Under the pieces are notes generated by a model. It did not search any database. It was not told where the DNA came from and saw only the letters and a program-made list of their open reading frames with translations. A stretch of 64,000 nucleotides of DNA from Streptomyces sp. NBC_01716 (lineage in GTDB: Bacteria; Actinomycetota; Actinomycetes; Streptomycetales; Streptomycetaceae). The stretch covers positions 3,100,001 through 3,164,000 of the forward strand of contig NZ_CP109181.1 of the NCBI RefSeq assembly GCF_036248275.1, given 5' to 3'. Below, one piece after another: positions 35,548-43,467 of the stretch (position 1 is its first letter; each line of letters begins with the position of its first letter). The translations under genes and the position numbers were made by a program.

Positions 35548-35795
35548 GCGGCCACAGCCGTAAGGAGGACGAGGTCCGCCGGATGCTCGATCTGCCGCAT
35601 CCGGCGGTCCCCGTCGATCTGACGGCCCGCGCGACCGCGCTCGGCACGCGTCTCCTGAACCGCAGACGCACCGCGCGCCTGGTGTTCTGGCTGCTGGTCA
35701 CGGTGGCCGTGATCGTGTTCACGGTGTGGGCTTCGGTCGTGGAGCCGTGGTCGGTCCCGCCGTCCGAGAAGACCCCGCCGCTGGAGGGCTGGTGA
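35544..35795 (+). CDS. Small membrane protein coupled to the sigma-like gene
   Basis: 83 aa. A charged N-terminus (about 40 residues) is followed by one TM helix (LVFWLLVTVAVIVFTVWASVV) and a short outside tail. The ATGA overlap with the sigma-like gene suggests it is its membrane partner, possibly a minimal anti-sigma. It lacks a zinc-binding HxxxCxxC motif. Confidence 0.65.
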   Translation: MSGHSRKEDEVRRMLDLPHPAVPVDLTARATALGTRLLNRRRTARLVFWLLVTVAVIVFTVWASVVEPWSVPPSEKTPPLEGW

Positions 35796-35816
35796 CAGCC
35801 GGGTCCCCAACTCCCG

Positions 35817-36962
35817 TCAGGCGAGCGCCTGTCGAAGGTCGGTCAGCAGATCGTCGGCGGACTCGATGCCGACCGACAGCCTGACCAGATCGTCCGGCAC
35901 CTCCAGCGCGGAGCCGGCCACCGAGGCGTGCGTCATCCGGCCCGGGTGCTCGATCAGCGACTCGACACCGCCGAGGGACTCCCCCAGCGTGAAGACCTTC
36001 GCCCGGCCGCAGACCTCGATCGCCGCCTGCTCGCCGCCGGCGACCTGGAAGGACACCATGCCGCCGAAGGACTTCATCTGCTTGGCCGCGACCTCGTGGC
36101 CGGGGTGGTCGGGCAGGCCCGGGTAGTAGACCTTCGAGACCTTCGGGTGCCGGGCGAGCATCTCGGCGACGCGCGTCGCGTTCTCGCTGTGCCGGTCCAT
36201 CCGGACGGCGAGCGTCTTCACGCCACGCAGCACGAGCCAGGCGTCGAAGGGGCCGGAGATCGCGCCCATCGCGTTCTGGTGGAAGGCGAGTTCGTCGCCG
36301 AGCGTGTCGTCGGCGGTGACCAGCGCGCCGCCCACGACGTCCGAGTGACCGCCCATGTACTTGGTGGTCGAGTGCACGACGACGTCCGCGCCGAGGGCGA
36401 GCGGCTGCTGGAGGTAGGGGCTCGCGAAGGTGTTGTCCACGACGAGCTTCGCGCCCGCGGTGCGGGCGACCTCGGCCAGAGCCACGATGTCGCTGATGCC
36501 GAGGAGCGGGTTGGACGGGGTCTCGACCCAGATCGCCTTCGTACGGGGGCGCAGCGCGGCCCGTACCGCCACGGGGTCCGAGGTGTCGGCCACCGACCAC
36601 TCCACGCCCCAGCGTGAGACGACCTTCGCGAAGAGCCGGAAGGTGCCGCCGTACGCGTCGTCGGGGATCACCACATGGTCACCGGGCGACAGCAGCGTAC
36701 GGAGCAGGCAGTCCTCGGCGGCCAGGCCGGACGCGAAGGCGAGCCCGCGACGGCCGCCCTCCAGTGCCGCCAGGTTCTCCTCCAGCGCGGAGCGCGTGGG
36801 GTTGGCGCTGCGGCTGTACTCGTAGCCGCCGCGCAGTCCGCCCACTCCGTCCTGCTTGTACGTGGACACCTGATAGATGGGGGGTACGACCGCGCCGGTG
36901 AGGGAATCAGGCGTGTTCCCCGCGTGGATGGCGATGGTCTCGAAGCTGTGCTCGTGGCTCAT
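35817..36962 (-). CDS. metB: Cystathionine gamma-synthase / trans-sulfuration PLP enzyme
   Basis: 381 aa. Cys/Met metabolism PLP family. The PLP lysine is in VVHSTTKYMGGHSDVVGG, with GGYEYSRSANPTR and VVPPIYQVSTY near the N-terminus as in MetB. It condenses O-activated homoserine with cysteine to cystathionine. Close relatives include cystathionine gamma-lyase, so the direction of the reaction is not certain. ATG 36962; a family A element follows upstream of it. Confidence 0.9.
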   Translation of the reverse strand: MSHEHSFETIAIHAGNTPDSLTGAVVPPIYQVSTYKQDGVGGLRGGYEYSRSANPTRSALEENLAALEGGRRGLAFASGLAAEDCLLRTLLSPGDHVVIPDDAYGGTFRLFAKVVSRWGVEWSVADTSDPVAVRAALRPRTKAIWVETPSNPLLGISDIVALAEVARTAGAKLVVDNTFASPYLQQPLALGADVVVHSTTKYMGGHSDVVGGALVTADDTLGDELAFHQNAMGAISGPFDAWLVLRGVKTLAVRMDRHSENATRVAEMLARHPKVSKVYYPGLPDHPGHEVAAKQMKSFGGMVSFQVAGGEQAAIEVCGRAKVFTLGESLGGVESLIEHPGRMTHASVAGSALEVPDDLVRLSVGIESADDLLTDLRQALA

Positions 36963-36984
36963 GAGCCCCGAGGGTAGCGGTCCG

Positions 36985-37118
36985 GGGCCTGTCTTTTGGA
37001 TCAGGCCGGATCAGGGAGCGGGGTCTGGTGCGTACGGTCGCAAGGCGGAGGAGGGAGACAACGCGGCGGGCGTGCGTGCCAGGGGCCGCGAGCCCGGCAA
37101 GATCCGAACGACAGGCCC
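36985..37118. mobile_element. MITE-like element, family A, copy 3 (short)
   Basis: Left GGGCCTGTCTTTTGGATCAG; reversed right end GGGCCTGTCGTTCGGATC. The core GGTGCGTACGGTCGCAAGGC and a shortened distal core are present. About 134 bp. No CTAG duplication remains at either side, unlike other copies. It lies between metB and the next gene, in the metB promoter area. Confidence 0.65.
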
Positions 37119-37163
37119 GAGGGCCGACGGAGAGCGCGCCCGGCGTCCGGGACAATGGGGTGC

Positions 37164-38267
37164 ATGGAGATTCTCTGGTTCCTGATCGCGGTGGGCATGG
37201 TCGCGGCCGTCGTGGCGCCGGTCATGCGTCGCCGGGGCGGTGGCATCCGCCAGGTCGAGCCCGGTTCGCCCGACGCCGCCGACCCGGCCGACTACGAATT
37301 CGTCCGTCAGGAGGAGCTCGACGTCCGGCTCCCCGGGCCGGACCAGGACCTTCTGGAGGTGCTGGACATCGTGCAGCGCACCCAGGACTGGCGGGCGGCG
37401 GCGCAGCTGCTCGCCGGGACCGCCAAGGAGGGCGAGGTGCGCTGGCAGCGCGTGCAGGCCTTCGCGGGCGCCGCGTCGCTGGAGCTCCAGCGGAAGCCGG
37501 GCGTCGGCGGGGCGTGGCTACGGGCCTGGCGCGCGGAGTCGCCGAAGGACGCGGGCGGCGCGCAGGTGCACGCGGAGTTCCTGGTGCAGCAGGCGTGGCG
37601 TTCGTCGGCGGTGGGGACGGACGACTTCCGGATCATCCTGGAGGAGGCCCGCTCGGTCTGCGGCGACGCGGCGCTGCTGTCGCCCGGCGACCCCGTGCCG
37701 TACATAGTGGAGCTGGCCGTGGCCCGTGGGCTCGGCTATCCGCACGAGGTGTTCGACCAGCTGTGGGCGAAGGTCATCGACCGCGCGCCCGACCACATGG
37801 GCGCGCATCTCGCGGCCCTGCACTACTGGTGCGAGAAGTGGCACGGCTCACGCGAGGACGCCGACCGGTTCGCGACGGCGTCGGCGGCGCGGGCCCCGCA
37901 GGGCTCGCTGCTGGCCGCGCTGCCGCTGTTCGCGGTGTACGAGCATCTGCCGGAGGTCGCGCTGGTGCGGGACTTCTACCGCAGCGCGGTGGTGTCGACG
38001 GCGATGGAGGGTGCCCTGTTCGCGGTGCACGCGGCGCGCCCCGACGACCCAATGCTCGCGCACGTACGGCACCTGCTGATCGTTTTCCTGGTGCGGGCGG
38101 AGCGGTGGTCCGAGGCGATGAACCAGTTCGTCCAGGTGGACGGCCACGTCGGCGCGATGCCGTGGACCCACAGCGAGGACCCGGCGGGGATGTACACGCT
38201 GTACCGGGCGCTGGCGGTGGCGGGCTACGAGGCCAACGGCGGCAACCCGGCGACGCTGCCGCGGTGA
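37164..38267 (+). CDS. Membrane-anchored protein with helical repeat domain (paralogue 1)
   Basis: 367 aa. An N-terminal TM helix (ILWFLIAVGMVAAVVAPVM) is followed by a basic stretch and a long helical region, probably TPR-like. It shares WLRAWRAE, DPVPYIVELAVARGLGYPHE, YWCEKWHGS and FVQVDGHVGAMPWT with the next gene, so the two arose by tandem duplication. Function unknown. Confidence 0.75.
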   Translation: MEILWFLIAVGMVAAVVAPVMRRRGGGIRQVEPGSPDAADPADYEFVRQEELDVRLPGPDQDLLEVLDIVQRTQDWRAAAQLLAGTAKEGEVRWQRVQAFAGAASLELQRKPGVGGAWLRAWRAESPKDAGGAQVHAEFLVQQAWRSSAVGTDDFRIILEEARSVCGDAALLSPGDPVPYIVELAVARGLGYPHEVFDQLWAKVIDRAPDHMGAHLAALHYWCEKWHGSREDADRFATASAARAPQGSLLAALPLFAVYEHLPEVALVRDFYRSAVVSTAMEGALFAVHAARPDDPMLAHVRHLLIVFLVRAERWSEAMNQFVQVDGHVGAMPWTHSEDPAGMYTLYRALAVAGYEANGGNPATLPR

Positions 38268-38399
38268 GGGCCTCCGGGGCTGCCTGCCCCAGGCCCTGGG
38301 TTCGAGGCGCCATTGCCGCGCTGACCTGCGGTGGTGCATACTCCGCAGATCCCCCACATCATCTCTTCACCTGTTCTCCGTAACTCTGGGGGCCATCCG

Positions 38400-39494
38400 A
38401 TGGCACGCGTCCTGCCCTTCGTCCTCTTCGCGTTCGGCGTCTGGTTCTGGCTGAAGGCCCGCCGGAGCGTGTCCTCTCTCGTCGGTACGGAAGCGGAGCT
38501 GGGGCTGCTGCCCAGGGACCGGCAGAACACCGAACTGGCGGGACCCGACGCCGCCCTGGAGCACGCCCTGACCGAGGCGCGGGCGGGGCGGTGGGAGGCG
38601 GTGGCCGGGCTGTTGGGCGACACGGGCAAGGACCGGGACTGGGAGCGGCGGGCGTTGTACGTCCGGGTGCTGGGTGAGGCGGCGGCGCGCGACGACTCGT
38701 GGCTGCGGGCCTGGCGCGCCGCGCGCTCCGACGGCTCCCCCGACGTGGACGCGGAGCTGGTTCAGGCGTCGGCGACAGTCTCGCGCGCGTGGCTGCTGCG
38801 GGGCTCGCCGTACGCCAGGCACACCACGCCCGAGCAGGCGGACGCCTTCCACGAACTGCTGCCGGACGCCCGCGCGGACACCACCCGCGCGGCGGCGCTG
38901 GGCCCGGAGGACCCGACGCCGTACATCATCGAGATCCGTACGGCGCTGGGCGTCGGCTACGGCCCCGAGCAGATGCGCGAGCTGTGGGCGGAGATCACGG
39001 CCCGCACCCCGCACCCCACGTCGGCGCCGCTGTACGGGGCGCACGAGGCGGCGATCCAGTACTGGAGCGAGCGGTGGCACGGCTCGGCGGAGCTGGCCGG
39101 GGAGTTCGCGGCCCAGGCGACGGCTGACGCGCCGCCGGGCGCGCTGATGACGGCCTTTCCGCTGATCGCCTGGTACGACCACCACGACGCGACGGCGACG
39201 CCCCGCGACTACGTGTCGCCGCGGCTGACGGCCCTGGTCGACGCGGCCCTGGCGGACGCGGCGGCGGCGCCCCCGGACCACCCCCGGCTCCCTGAGGTGC
39301 GGCACCTGCTGGCGTACTTCCTGACCCGGCAGTCCAGGCACGAGGAGGCCCTGGAGGCCTTCCGGCAGGTCGACGGCCAGGTGAACGCCCTTCCGTGGCA
39401 CACCCGTCGGGACCCGGCCGCGTTCTTCACGACGACCCGCACGACGGCCCTGCGCGGCACGGAGGCACGCACCCGTATCAGCAAGGGCGTCTGA
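38400..39494 (+). CDS. Membrane-anchored protein with helical repeat domain (paralogue 2)
   Basis: 364 aa from ATG 38400. An N-terminal hydrophobic anchor (VLPFVLFAFGVWFWLKARRS) is followed by a helical domain with LRAWRAARSDG, DPTPYIIEIRTALGVGYGPE, QYWSERWHGS and FRQVDGQVNALPWH, parallel to paralogue 1. The pair lies 133 bp apart on the same strand. No catalytic motif seen. Confidence 0.75.
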   Translation: MARVLPFVLFAFGVWFWLKARRSVSSLVGTEAELGLLPRDRQNTELAGPDAALEHALTEARAGRWEAVAGLLGDTGKDRDWERRALYVRVLGEAAARDDSWLRAWRAARSDGSPDVDAELVQASATVSRAWLLRGSPYARHTTPEQADAFHELLPDARADTTRAAALGPEDPTPYIIEIRTALGVGYGPEQMRELWAEITARTPHPTSAPLYGAHEAAIQYWSERWHGSAELAGEFAAQATADAPPGALMTAFPLIAWYDHHDATATPRDYVSPRLTALVDAALADAAAAPPDHPRLPEVRHLLAYFLTRQSRHEEALEAFRQVDGQVNALPWHTRRDPAAFFTTTRTTALRGTEARTRISKGV

Positions 39495-39545
39495 CCGGTG
39501 CCCGCTGGTTCGTCTCCGTCCAGCGGGGCCTGGCATCGTGGGGGT

Positions 39546-40247
39546 ATGGACGAGACTCCTCTGCCCGGTGGGTTCATCAATCAGGTCGTACGTGTCGGTG
39601 ACACACAACATGCCGCGTACACACGTGAGTTGCTCGGGTTCTTCGAGCAGCGGGGCTGGGGCGGCGCGCCGCGGTTCCGGGGGCTGGACGAGCAGGGGCG
39701 CAAGGTGTTCGAGCACATCGAGGGGCAGGTGGATCTGCCCGTCTCCGACGCGCGGCTGGCGCGGGTCTCCGAGCTCGTGCGGGAGTTCCACGATCTGACG
39801 GCCGGATCGCCGCTCGCCGGCGGACGCGAGGTCGTGTGCCACAACGACCTGTCGCCCAGCAACACCGTCTACGCGGCCGCGGCGGAGGGCGCCGAGCCGC
39901 TGCCGGTGGCCCTCCTCCACTGGGACCTCGCCGCCCCCGGCGAACGTATCCACGACGTCGCCCAGCTCTGCTGGCGGTATCTCGACCTCGGCCCGCGCGT
40001 GCCGGACGTCGGCGACGCCGCGCGCCGGATCACCCTGGTCTGCGACGCGTACGGCCTGGACGACCGGGACGGCATCGTCCGCACGATCCTCTGGTGGCAG
40101 GACCTCGCCTGGCGCGGCATCGACGAGGCCGCGGACCGCGGCGATCCGGCGATGACGGCGCTGCGCGAGAGGGGCGTGGTGGACGACGTGCGGGCGGCGT
40201 ACACGTGGGTGTCGGCGCACGCCTTCGAGCTGGCCGCGAAGCTCTAG
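39546..40247 (+). CDS. Aminoglycoside phosphotransferase-like kinase (short N-lobe)
   Basis: 233 aa. The catalytic-loop motif is HNDLSPSNTVY (about residue 98), with a metal-binding DFG-like region in LLHWDLAAPGERIHDVAQL. The N-lobe before it is only about 95 residues, and the linker after VVRVGDT looks shortened compared with Streptomyces homologues (which continue through RRP..GPWT), so the ATP-binding lobe may be reduced. The substrate is unknown and need not be an aminoglycoside. The stop TAG is in a CTAG. Confidence 0.75.
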   Translation: MDETPLPGGFINQVVRVGDTQHAAYTRELLGFFEQRGWGGAPRFRGLDEQGRKVFEHIEGQVDLPVSDARLARVSELVREFHDLTAGSPLAGGREVVCHNDLSPSNTVYAAAAEGAEPLPVALLHWDLAAPGERIHDVAQLCWRYLDLGPRVPDVGDAARRITLVCDAYGLDDRDGIVRTILWWQDLAWRGIDEAADRGDPAMTALRERGVVDDVRAAYTWVSAHAFELAAKL

Positions 40248-40273
40248 GGCCTGTCGTTTGGATCAGGCCCTAG
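40244..40273. terminator. 30-bp palindromic miniature of the family A element
   Basis: CTAGGGCCTG (40244-40253), a 10-nt loop TCGTTTGGAT, then CAGGCCCTAG (40264-40273): a perfect 10-bp inverted repeat bounded by CTAG on both sides. The sequence equals the first 26 bases of family A ends, so it is probably an internally deleted element now acting as a bidirectional hairpin. Its left CTAG contains the stop of the preceding gene. Confidence 0.6.
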
Positions 40274-40317
40274 GTCCTCGTCCAGAAAAATCGGGGGGCG
40301 CCCTCCCACACCCTTCG

Positions 40318-40323
40318 GTACGG
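40318..40323 (+). promoter_or_regulatory. Possible -10 box for the ABC-F leader ORF
   Basis: TACGGT fits TANNNT and lies 8 bp before ATG 40332, consistent with a leaderless transcript beginning at the leader peptide. The -35 region is not clear. Confidence 0.4.
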
Positions 40324-40331
40324 TGGCCCGC

Positions 40332-40364
40332 ATGGGTTCGTACTCGTACTACTACTTCCGCTGA
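40332..40364 (+). CDS. Leader peptide MGSYSYYYFR upstream of the ABC-F gene
   Basis: A 10-codon ORF, four of them Tyr, ending in TGA at 40362-40364. It lies 111 bp before the ABC-F start and 11 bp before a long hairpin (40375-40413). Short ORFs of this kind commonly act as ribosome sensors for inducible antibiotic resistance genes, including ABC-F genes. Drug-stalled ribosomes on the leader would change folding downstream. There is no strong Shine-Dalgarno; leaderless initiation is possible. Confidence 0.55.
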   Translation: MGSYSYYYFR

Positions 40365-40374
40365 TTCCGGGCGC

Positions 40375-40413
40375 GGACGTCCCGGCGTAGATCCTCCGGA
40401 TCCGCCGGCGTCC
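40375..40413 (+). promoter_or_regulatory. Attenuator-like hairpin between leader ORF and ABC-F gene
   Basis: GGACG-(TC)-CCGGCG pairs with CGCCGG-CGTCC (11 bp with a 2-nt bulge). The loop holds a nested GATCC-TCC-GGATC hairpin. It starts 11 nt after the leader stop, so a ribosome on the leader would interfere with it. No U tract follows. Confidence 0.55.
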
Positions 40414-40475
40414 CCAGCTGCCCGTACGACATCACCCCAGCCCCGTAGAGGGCATGTCACTTTCAGGGAAGAAGC

Positions 40476-42092
40476 ATGCGCGAACGCGCCCAGTTGTCGA
40501 TGAAGGACGTCTCCAAGTCGTACGGCGACCGGACCGTCCTCGATCAGGTGTCGCTCTCCGTACGGCCCGGCGAGAAGGCCGGTGTCATCGGGGAGAACGG
40601 CTCCGGGAAGTCCACCCTCCTCCGGCTGCTGGCCGGGGCCGAGGCGGTGGACGGCGGGGAGGTCACCGTCCTCTTCCCCGGCGGGGTCGGGTATCTCGCC
40701 CAGACCCTCGGGCTCGATCCCCGCAGTACCGTCCAGGCCGCCGTGGACGCCGCTCTCGCCGACCTGCGGGAGCTCGAACGCCGTATCCGCGCGGCGGAGA
40801 CCGCGCTCGCCGCCGCGACGGAAGCCGAACTGACCGCGTACGGCGATCTGTTGACCACCTACGAGGAGCGCGGCGGCTACGAGGCCGACGCCCGCGTCGA
40901 CGCCACCCTGCACGGACTCGGGCTCGCCCACATCGGCCGGGAGCGCCCGCTCGGGTCGCTCTCCGGCGGTGAGCAGTCCCGGGTGGCGCTGGCCTGCGTC
41001 CTCGCGGCGACCCCCGAACTGCTGCTGCTGGACGAGCCGACCAACCATCTCGATCTCCGGGCCACCACCTATCTGGAAGAGCGACTGCGGGCGCACCGCG
41101 GCACGGTGGTCGCCGTCACCCACGACCGCGCGTTCCTGGAGAGCATCGCGACGACGATCCTGGAGGTCGACCGGGACACCCGTGCCGTGACCCGGTACGG
41201 CGACGGCTGGACCGGCTACCGCACGGCCAAGGCCGCCGCCCGCCGCCGCTGGGAGCAGGACCATCAGGAGTGGCTGGAGGAGCTGGCCCGTACAAAGGAA
41301 CTGGTCAGCGCCGCCGGACAGCGGCTCGCGTCGACCGGGAAGGACCCCAGGCAGGGCTTCGGCAAGCACCGCCGCTCGCACGAGGCGAAGCTGTCGGGGC
41401 AGGTCAGGGCGGCGCGGGTACGCCTTGAGCGGCTGGAGCGTGAGCCAGTGCCCGCCCCGCCGGAGCCGCTCACCTTCGCGGCCACCCCGGTCACCACCGG
41501 GGCCGGGGCGGCGTGTCTGGTGGAGCTGACCGGCATCGTGGTCGGGGACCGGCTGCGGCTGGACTCGCTCCAGGTGAAGGCGGGGGCCCGGCTGTTGGTC
41601 GACGGGCCCAACGGCGCGGGCAAGACCACGCTGCTGCGGGTGCTGGCCGGGGATCTCACGCCGGACGCGGGCACGGTGCGCCGTACGGCCGAAGTCGGCT
41701 ATCTGGCACAGGAGTTGGCACCCGCCACCACGGGGTCGCGGCTCTCGCTGCTGGGGGCGTTCGCGGCGGGCAGGAGGGGCCTGCCCGAGGAGCACAGGGA
41801 CGGGCTGCTGGCCCTCGGGCTCTTCCGCGAGGAGGACTTGTCCGTCCCCGTGGCCGGGCTCTCCGTGGGCCAGCGGCGCCGGCTCGAACTGGCGAGGCTG
41901 CTGACCCGGCCGGCCGACCTGCTGATCCTGGACGAGCCGACGAACCATGTGGCGCTGAGCCTCGTGGAGGAGCTGGAACAGGCGCTCGTCAGCTACGAGG
42001 GCGCGGTGGTCGTGGTCTCGCACGACCGCCGCTTCCGCGACGAATTCGCGGGCACACGCCTGAAGTTGGCAGCCGGGCAGGTGGTGCCCTAG
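40476..42092 (+). CDS. ABC-F family ribosome-protection ATPase
   Basis: 538 aa with two ABC domains and no TM segment. Walker A sites are GENGSGKSTLL and GPNGAGKTTLL, signatures LSGGEQSRVALA and LSVGQRRRLELA, and Walker B LLLLDEPTNHLDL and LLILDEPTNHVAL. A basic interdomain linker (about 240-310, KAAARRRWEQDHQEWLEELA) forms the arm that reaches into the ribosome. Similar Streptomyces proteins give macrolide, lincosamide or related resistance. ATG 40476 has AGGGAAG upstream. The leader ORF and hairpin suggest induction by an antibiotic. Confidence 0.88.
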   Translation: MRERAQLSMKDVSKSYGDRTVLDQVSLSVRPGEKAGVIGENGSGKSTLLRLLAGAEAVDGGEVTVLFPGGVGYLAQTLGLDPRSTVQAAVDAALADLRELERRIRAAETALAAATEAELTAYGDLLTTYEERGGYEADARVDATLHGLGLAHIGRERPLGSLSGGEQSRVALACVLAATPELLLLDEPTNHLDLRATTYLEERLRAHRGTVVAVTHDRAFLESIATTILEVDRDTRAVTRYGDGWTGYRTAKAAARRRWEQDHQEWLEELARTKELVSAAGQRLASTGKDPRQGFGKHRRSHEAKLSGQVRAARVRLERLEREPVPAPPEPLTFAATPVTTGAGAACLVELTGIVVGDRLRLDSLQVKAGARLLVDGPNGAGKTTLLRVLAGDLTPDAGTVRRTAEVGYLAQELAPATTGSRLSLLGAFAAGRRGLPEEHRDGLLALGLFREEDLSVPVAGLSVGQRRRLELARLLTRPADLLILDEPTNHVALSLVEELEQALVSYEGAVVVVSHDRRFRDEFAGTRLKLAAGQVVP

Positions 42093-42105
42093 CCAGGCCA
42101 CGGGC

Positions 42106-42286
42106 CTAGGGCGTGTTTGAGAAGTCCCGTCTGGCCCACGACGCCCGGCACGCGCGCTCGCTGCGTTGTCGGAGTCATCCAAGTACGTCCAGTACGAGGC
42201 TGATCCTCCGCCTTGCGATCGCACGCACCAGACGCCGCAGGCCCCGCCCGATGGGCGGACGACGCTACTTCTAAAACACGCTTTAG
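42106..42286. mobile_element. MITE-like element, family B, copy 1
   Basis: 181 bp. The left end is CTAG then GGCGTGTTTGAGAAGTC; the right end is ACTTCTAAAACACGC then TTAG. The interior contains the reverse of the core shared with family A (CTTGCGATCGCACGCACCAG). TTAG on the right contains the TAA stop of the minus-strand GNAT gene. It is almost identical to copy 2 at 45603-45783 in reverse orientation. Confidence 0.8.
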
Positions 42287-43281
42287 AGCTTGGCCTGGAA
42301 GATCGCGGCCGGCCGCTCGCGCCGGTAACCGAGCGCCGCGTTCACCGCCAGCATCGGACCGTTGTCGTCGGCGACGGTGGTGCTGATCTCCCGTACGCCC
42401 GGGTGGCGTTCGGCGAGCGTGCCCAGCAGACGGCGTTTGACCGCCCGGCCCAGTCCGCGCCCGCGGTGCTCCGGGACGACCACCGTGTCGTACTGGAGCG
42501 CCCGGGTGTGCGACGGGTCGCGCAGGACGAGTCCGGAGTACGCGGCGACCCGGTCCACGCCGTCGCCCGCGCCGTCCGCCTCCGCGAGCACCACCGAGGT
42601 GAGGATGATGCCGCCCCGGTCGTCCACGAGCCGCGCGGCGCCCCGTACGCGCTCCACGTCCCATCGCGGCCGCTGCTCGTCCACGCCGCCGCCGGGCGCG
42701 CCCCGCATCACGTCGTGCGCCCGCGCGAACTCGTCGGCGAGCGCGTCCGGGACGATGCCGTCCCAGTCCTCGAAGCGGTAGCCGTCGGGGAGTTGGGCCT
42801 GCGGCAGCCGGGCGTCCGCCTCCCGGACCCGCTGCACGTACCAGGCCAGCGGCAGCGCCTTGCCGAAGCCGAGGCCGTCGACGAACGCCTCGCCGGCGCC
42901 GCCCAGTTCGAGCATGGTGGAGACCGAACTGCGCCTGTCGGCGGCCAGTTCGGCCCTTATGGCGCTCCACAGCTGTGCGCCGACACCCCGCCGCCGGGCC
43001 CGGGGACGGACCACCAGGGCGTCAAGGAAGGCCGTGTGCCGCTTGCTCTCCTCGGTGTAGAGGAGCAGCGCGGCCACGCCGTCGTAGGAACCGTCGGGAG
43101 CGGCCCACACCAGATGGAGCATGCGGGCGTTCGGCGGCCGCACACGCAGCCTTCCGGCGGTCTCGGTGCGGCTGGGCTCCGGTACGGACGCGGGCACGTC
43201 CTGGAGATGGGCAGCCGAGATCACGTCATGCCAGGCGTCTGTCTCCGCCTCCGAAGGCGGGGTCCCCAGAGTCATCAGCAT
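42283..43281 (-). CDS. Double-domain GNAT acetyltransferase
   Basis: 332 aa with two GNAT folds in tandem. The first motif A is [20 protein letters not shown] (about residue 85) and the second YDTVVVPEHRGRGLGRAVKR (about 265). Only the second has a full Q/R-x-x-G-x-G/A loop in the usual context. Tandem GNAT proteins include mycothiol synthase, but the active-site surroundings here are not those of MshD. The substrate is unknown. Confidence 0.82.
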   Translation of the reverse strand: MLMTLGTPPSEAETDAWHDVISAAHLQDVPASVPEPSRTETAGRLRVRPPNARMLHLVWAAPDGSYDGVAALLLYTEESKRHTAFLDALVVRPRARRRGVGAQLWSAIRAELAADRRSSVSTMLELGGAGEAFVDGLGFGKALPLAWYVQRVREADARLPQAQLPDGYRFEDWDGIVPDALADEFARAHDVMRGAPGGGVDEQRPRWDVERVRGAARLVDDRGGIILTSVVLAEADGAGDGVDRVAAYSGLVLRDPSHTRALQYDTVVVPEHRGRGLGRAVKRRLLGTLAERHPGVREISTTVADDNGPMLAVNAALGYRRERPAAIFQAKL

Positions 43282-43410
43282 GATCCGAACTTACGCGCAC
43301 AACCCGGCCTGCGCCCCCGAGTTGTACGTGCTTTCCGGACAGTGAGACCCGTTTTCCGCGCCGTTGGTTGCCTCTGGGGTGCCACCAGTTCCCGTGAGCC
43401 CCGACAACGC

Positions 43411-43451
43411 GCCACGGCGGCGGCACCCGGTCGGGGTGCCGCCGCCGTGGC
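43411..43451 (-). terminator. Strong hairpin terminator after the L,D-transpeptidase gene
   Basis: A perfect 18-bp stem, GCCACGGCGGCGGCACCC (43411-43428) with its complement at 43434-43451, and a 5-nt loop. It lies 17 bp past the L,D-transpeptidase stop (minus strand) and separates it from the GNAT gene. Confidence 0.75.
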
Positions 43452-43467
43452 GACAGGTGACGAAGGG

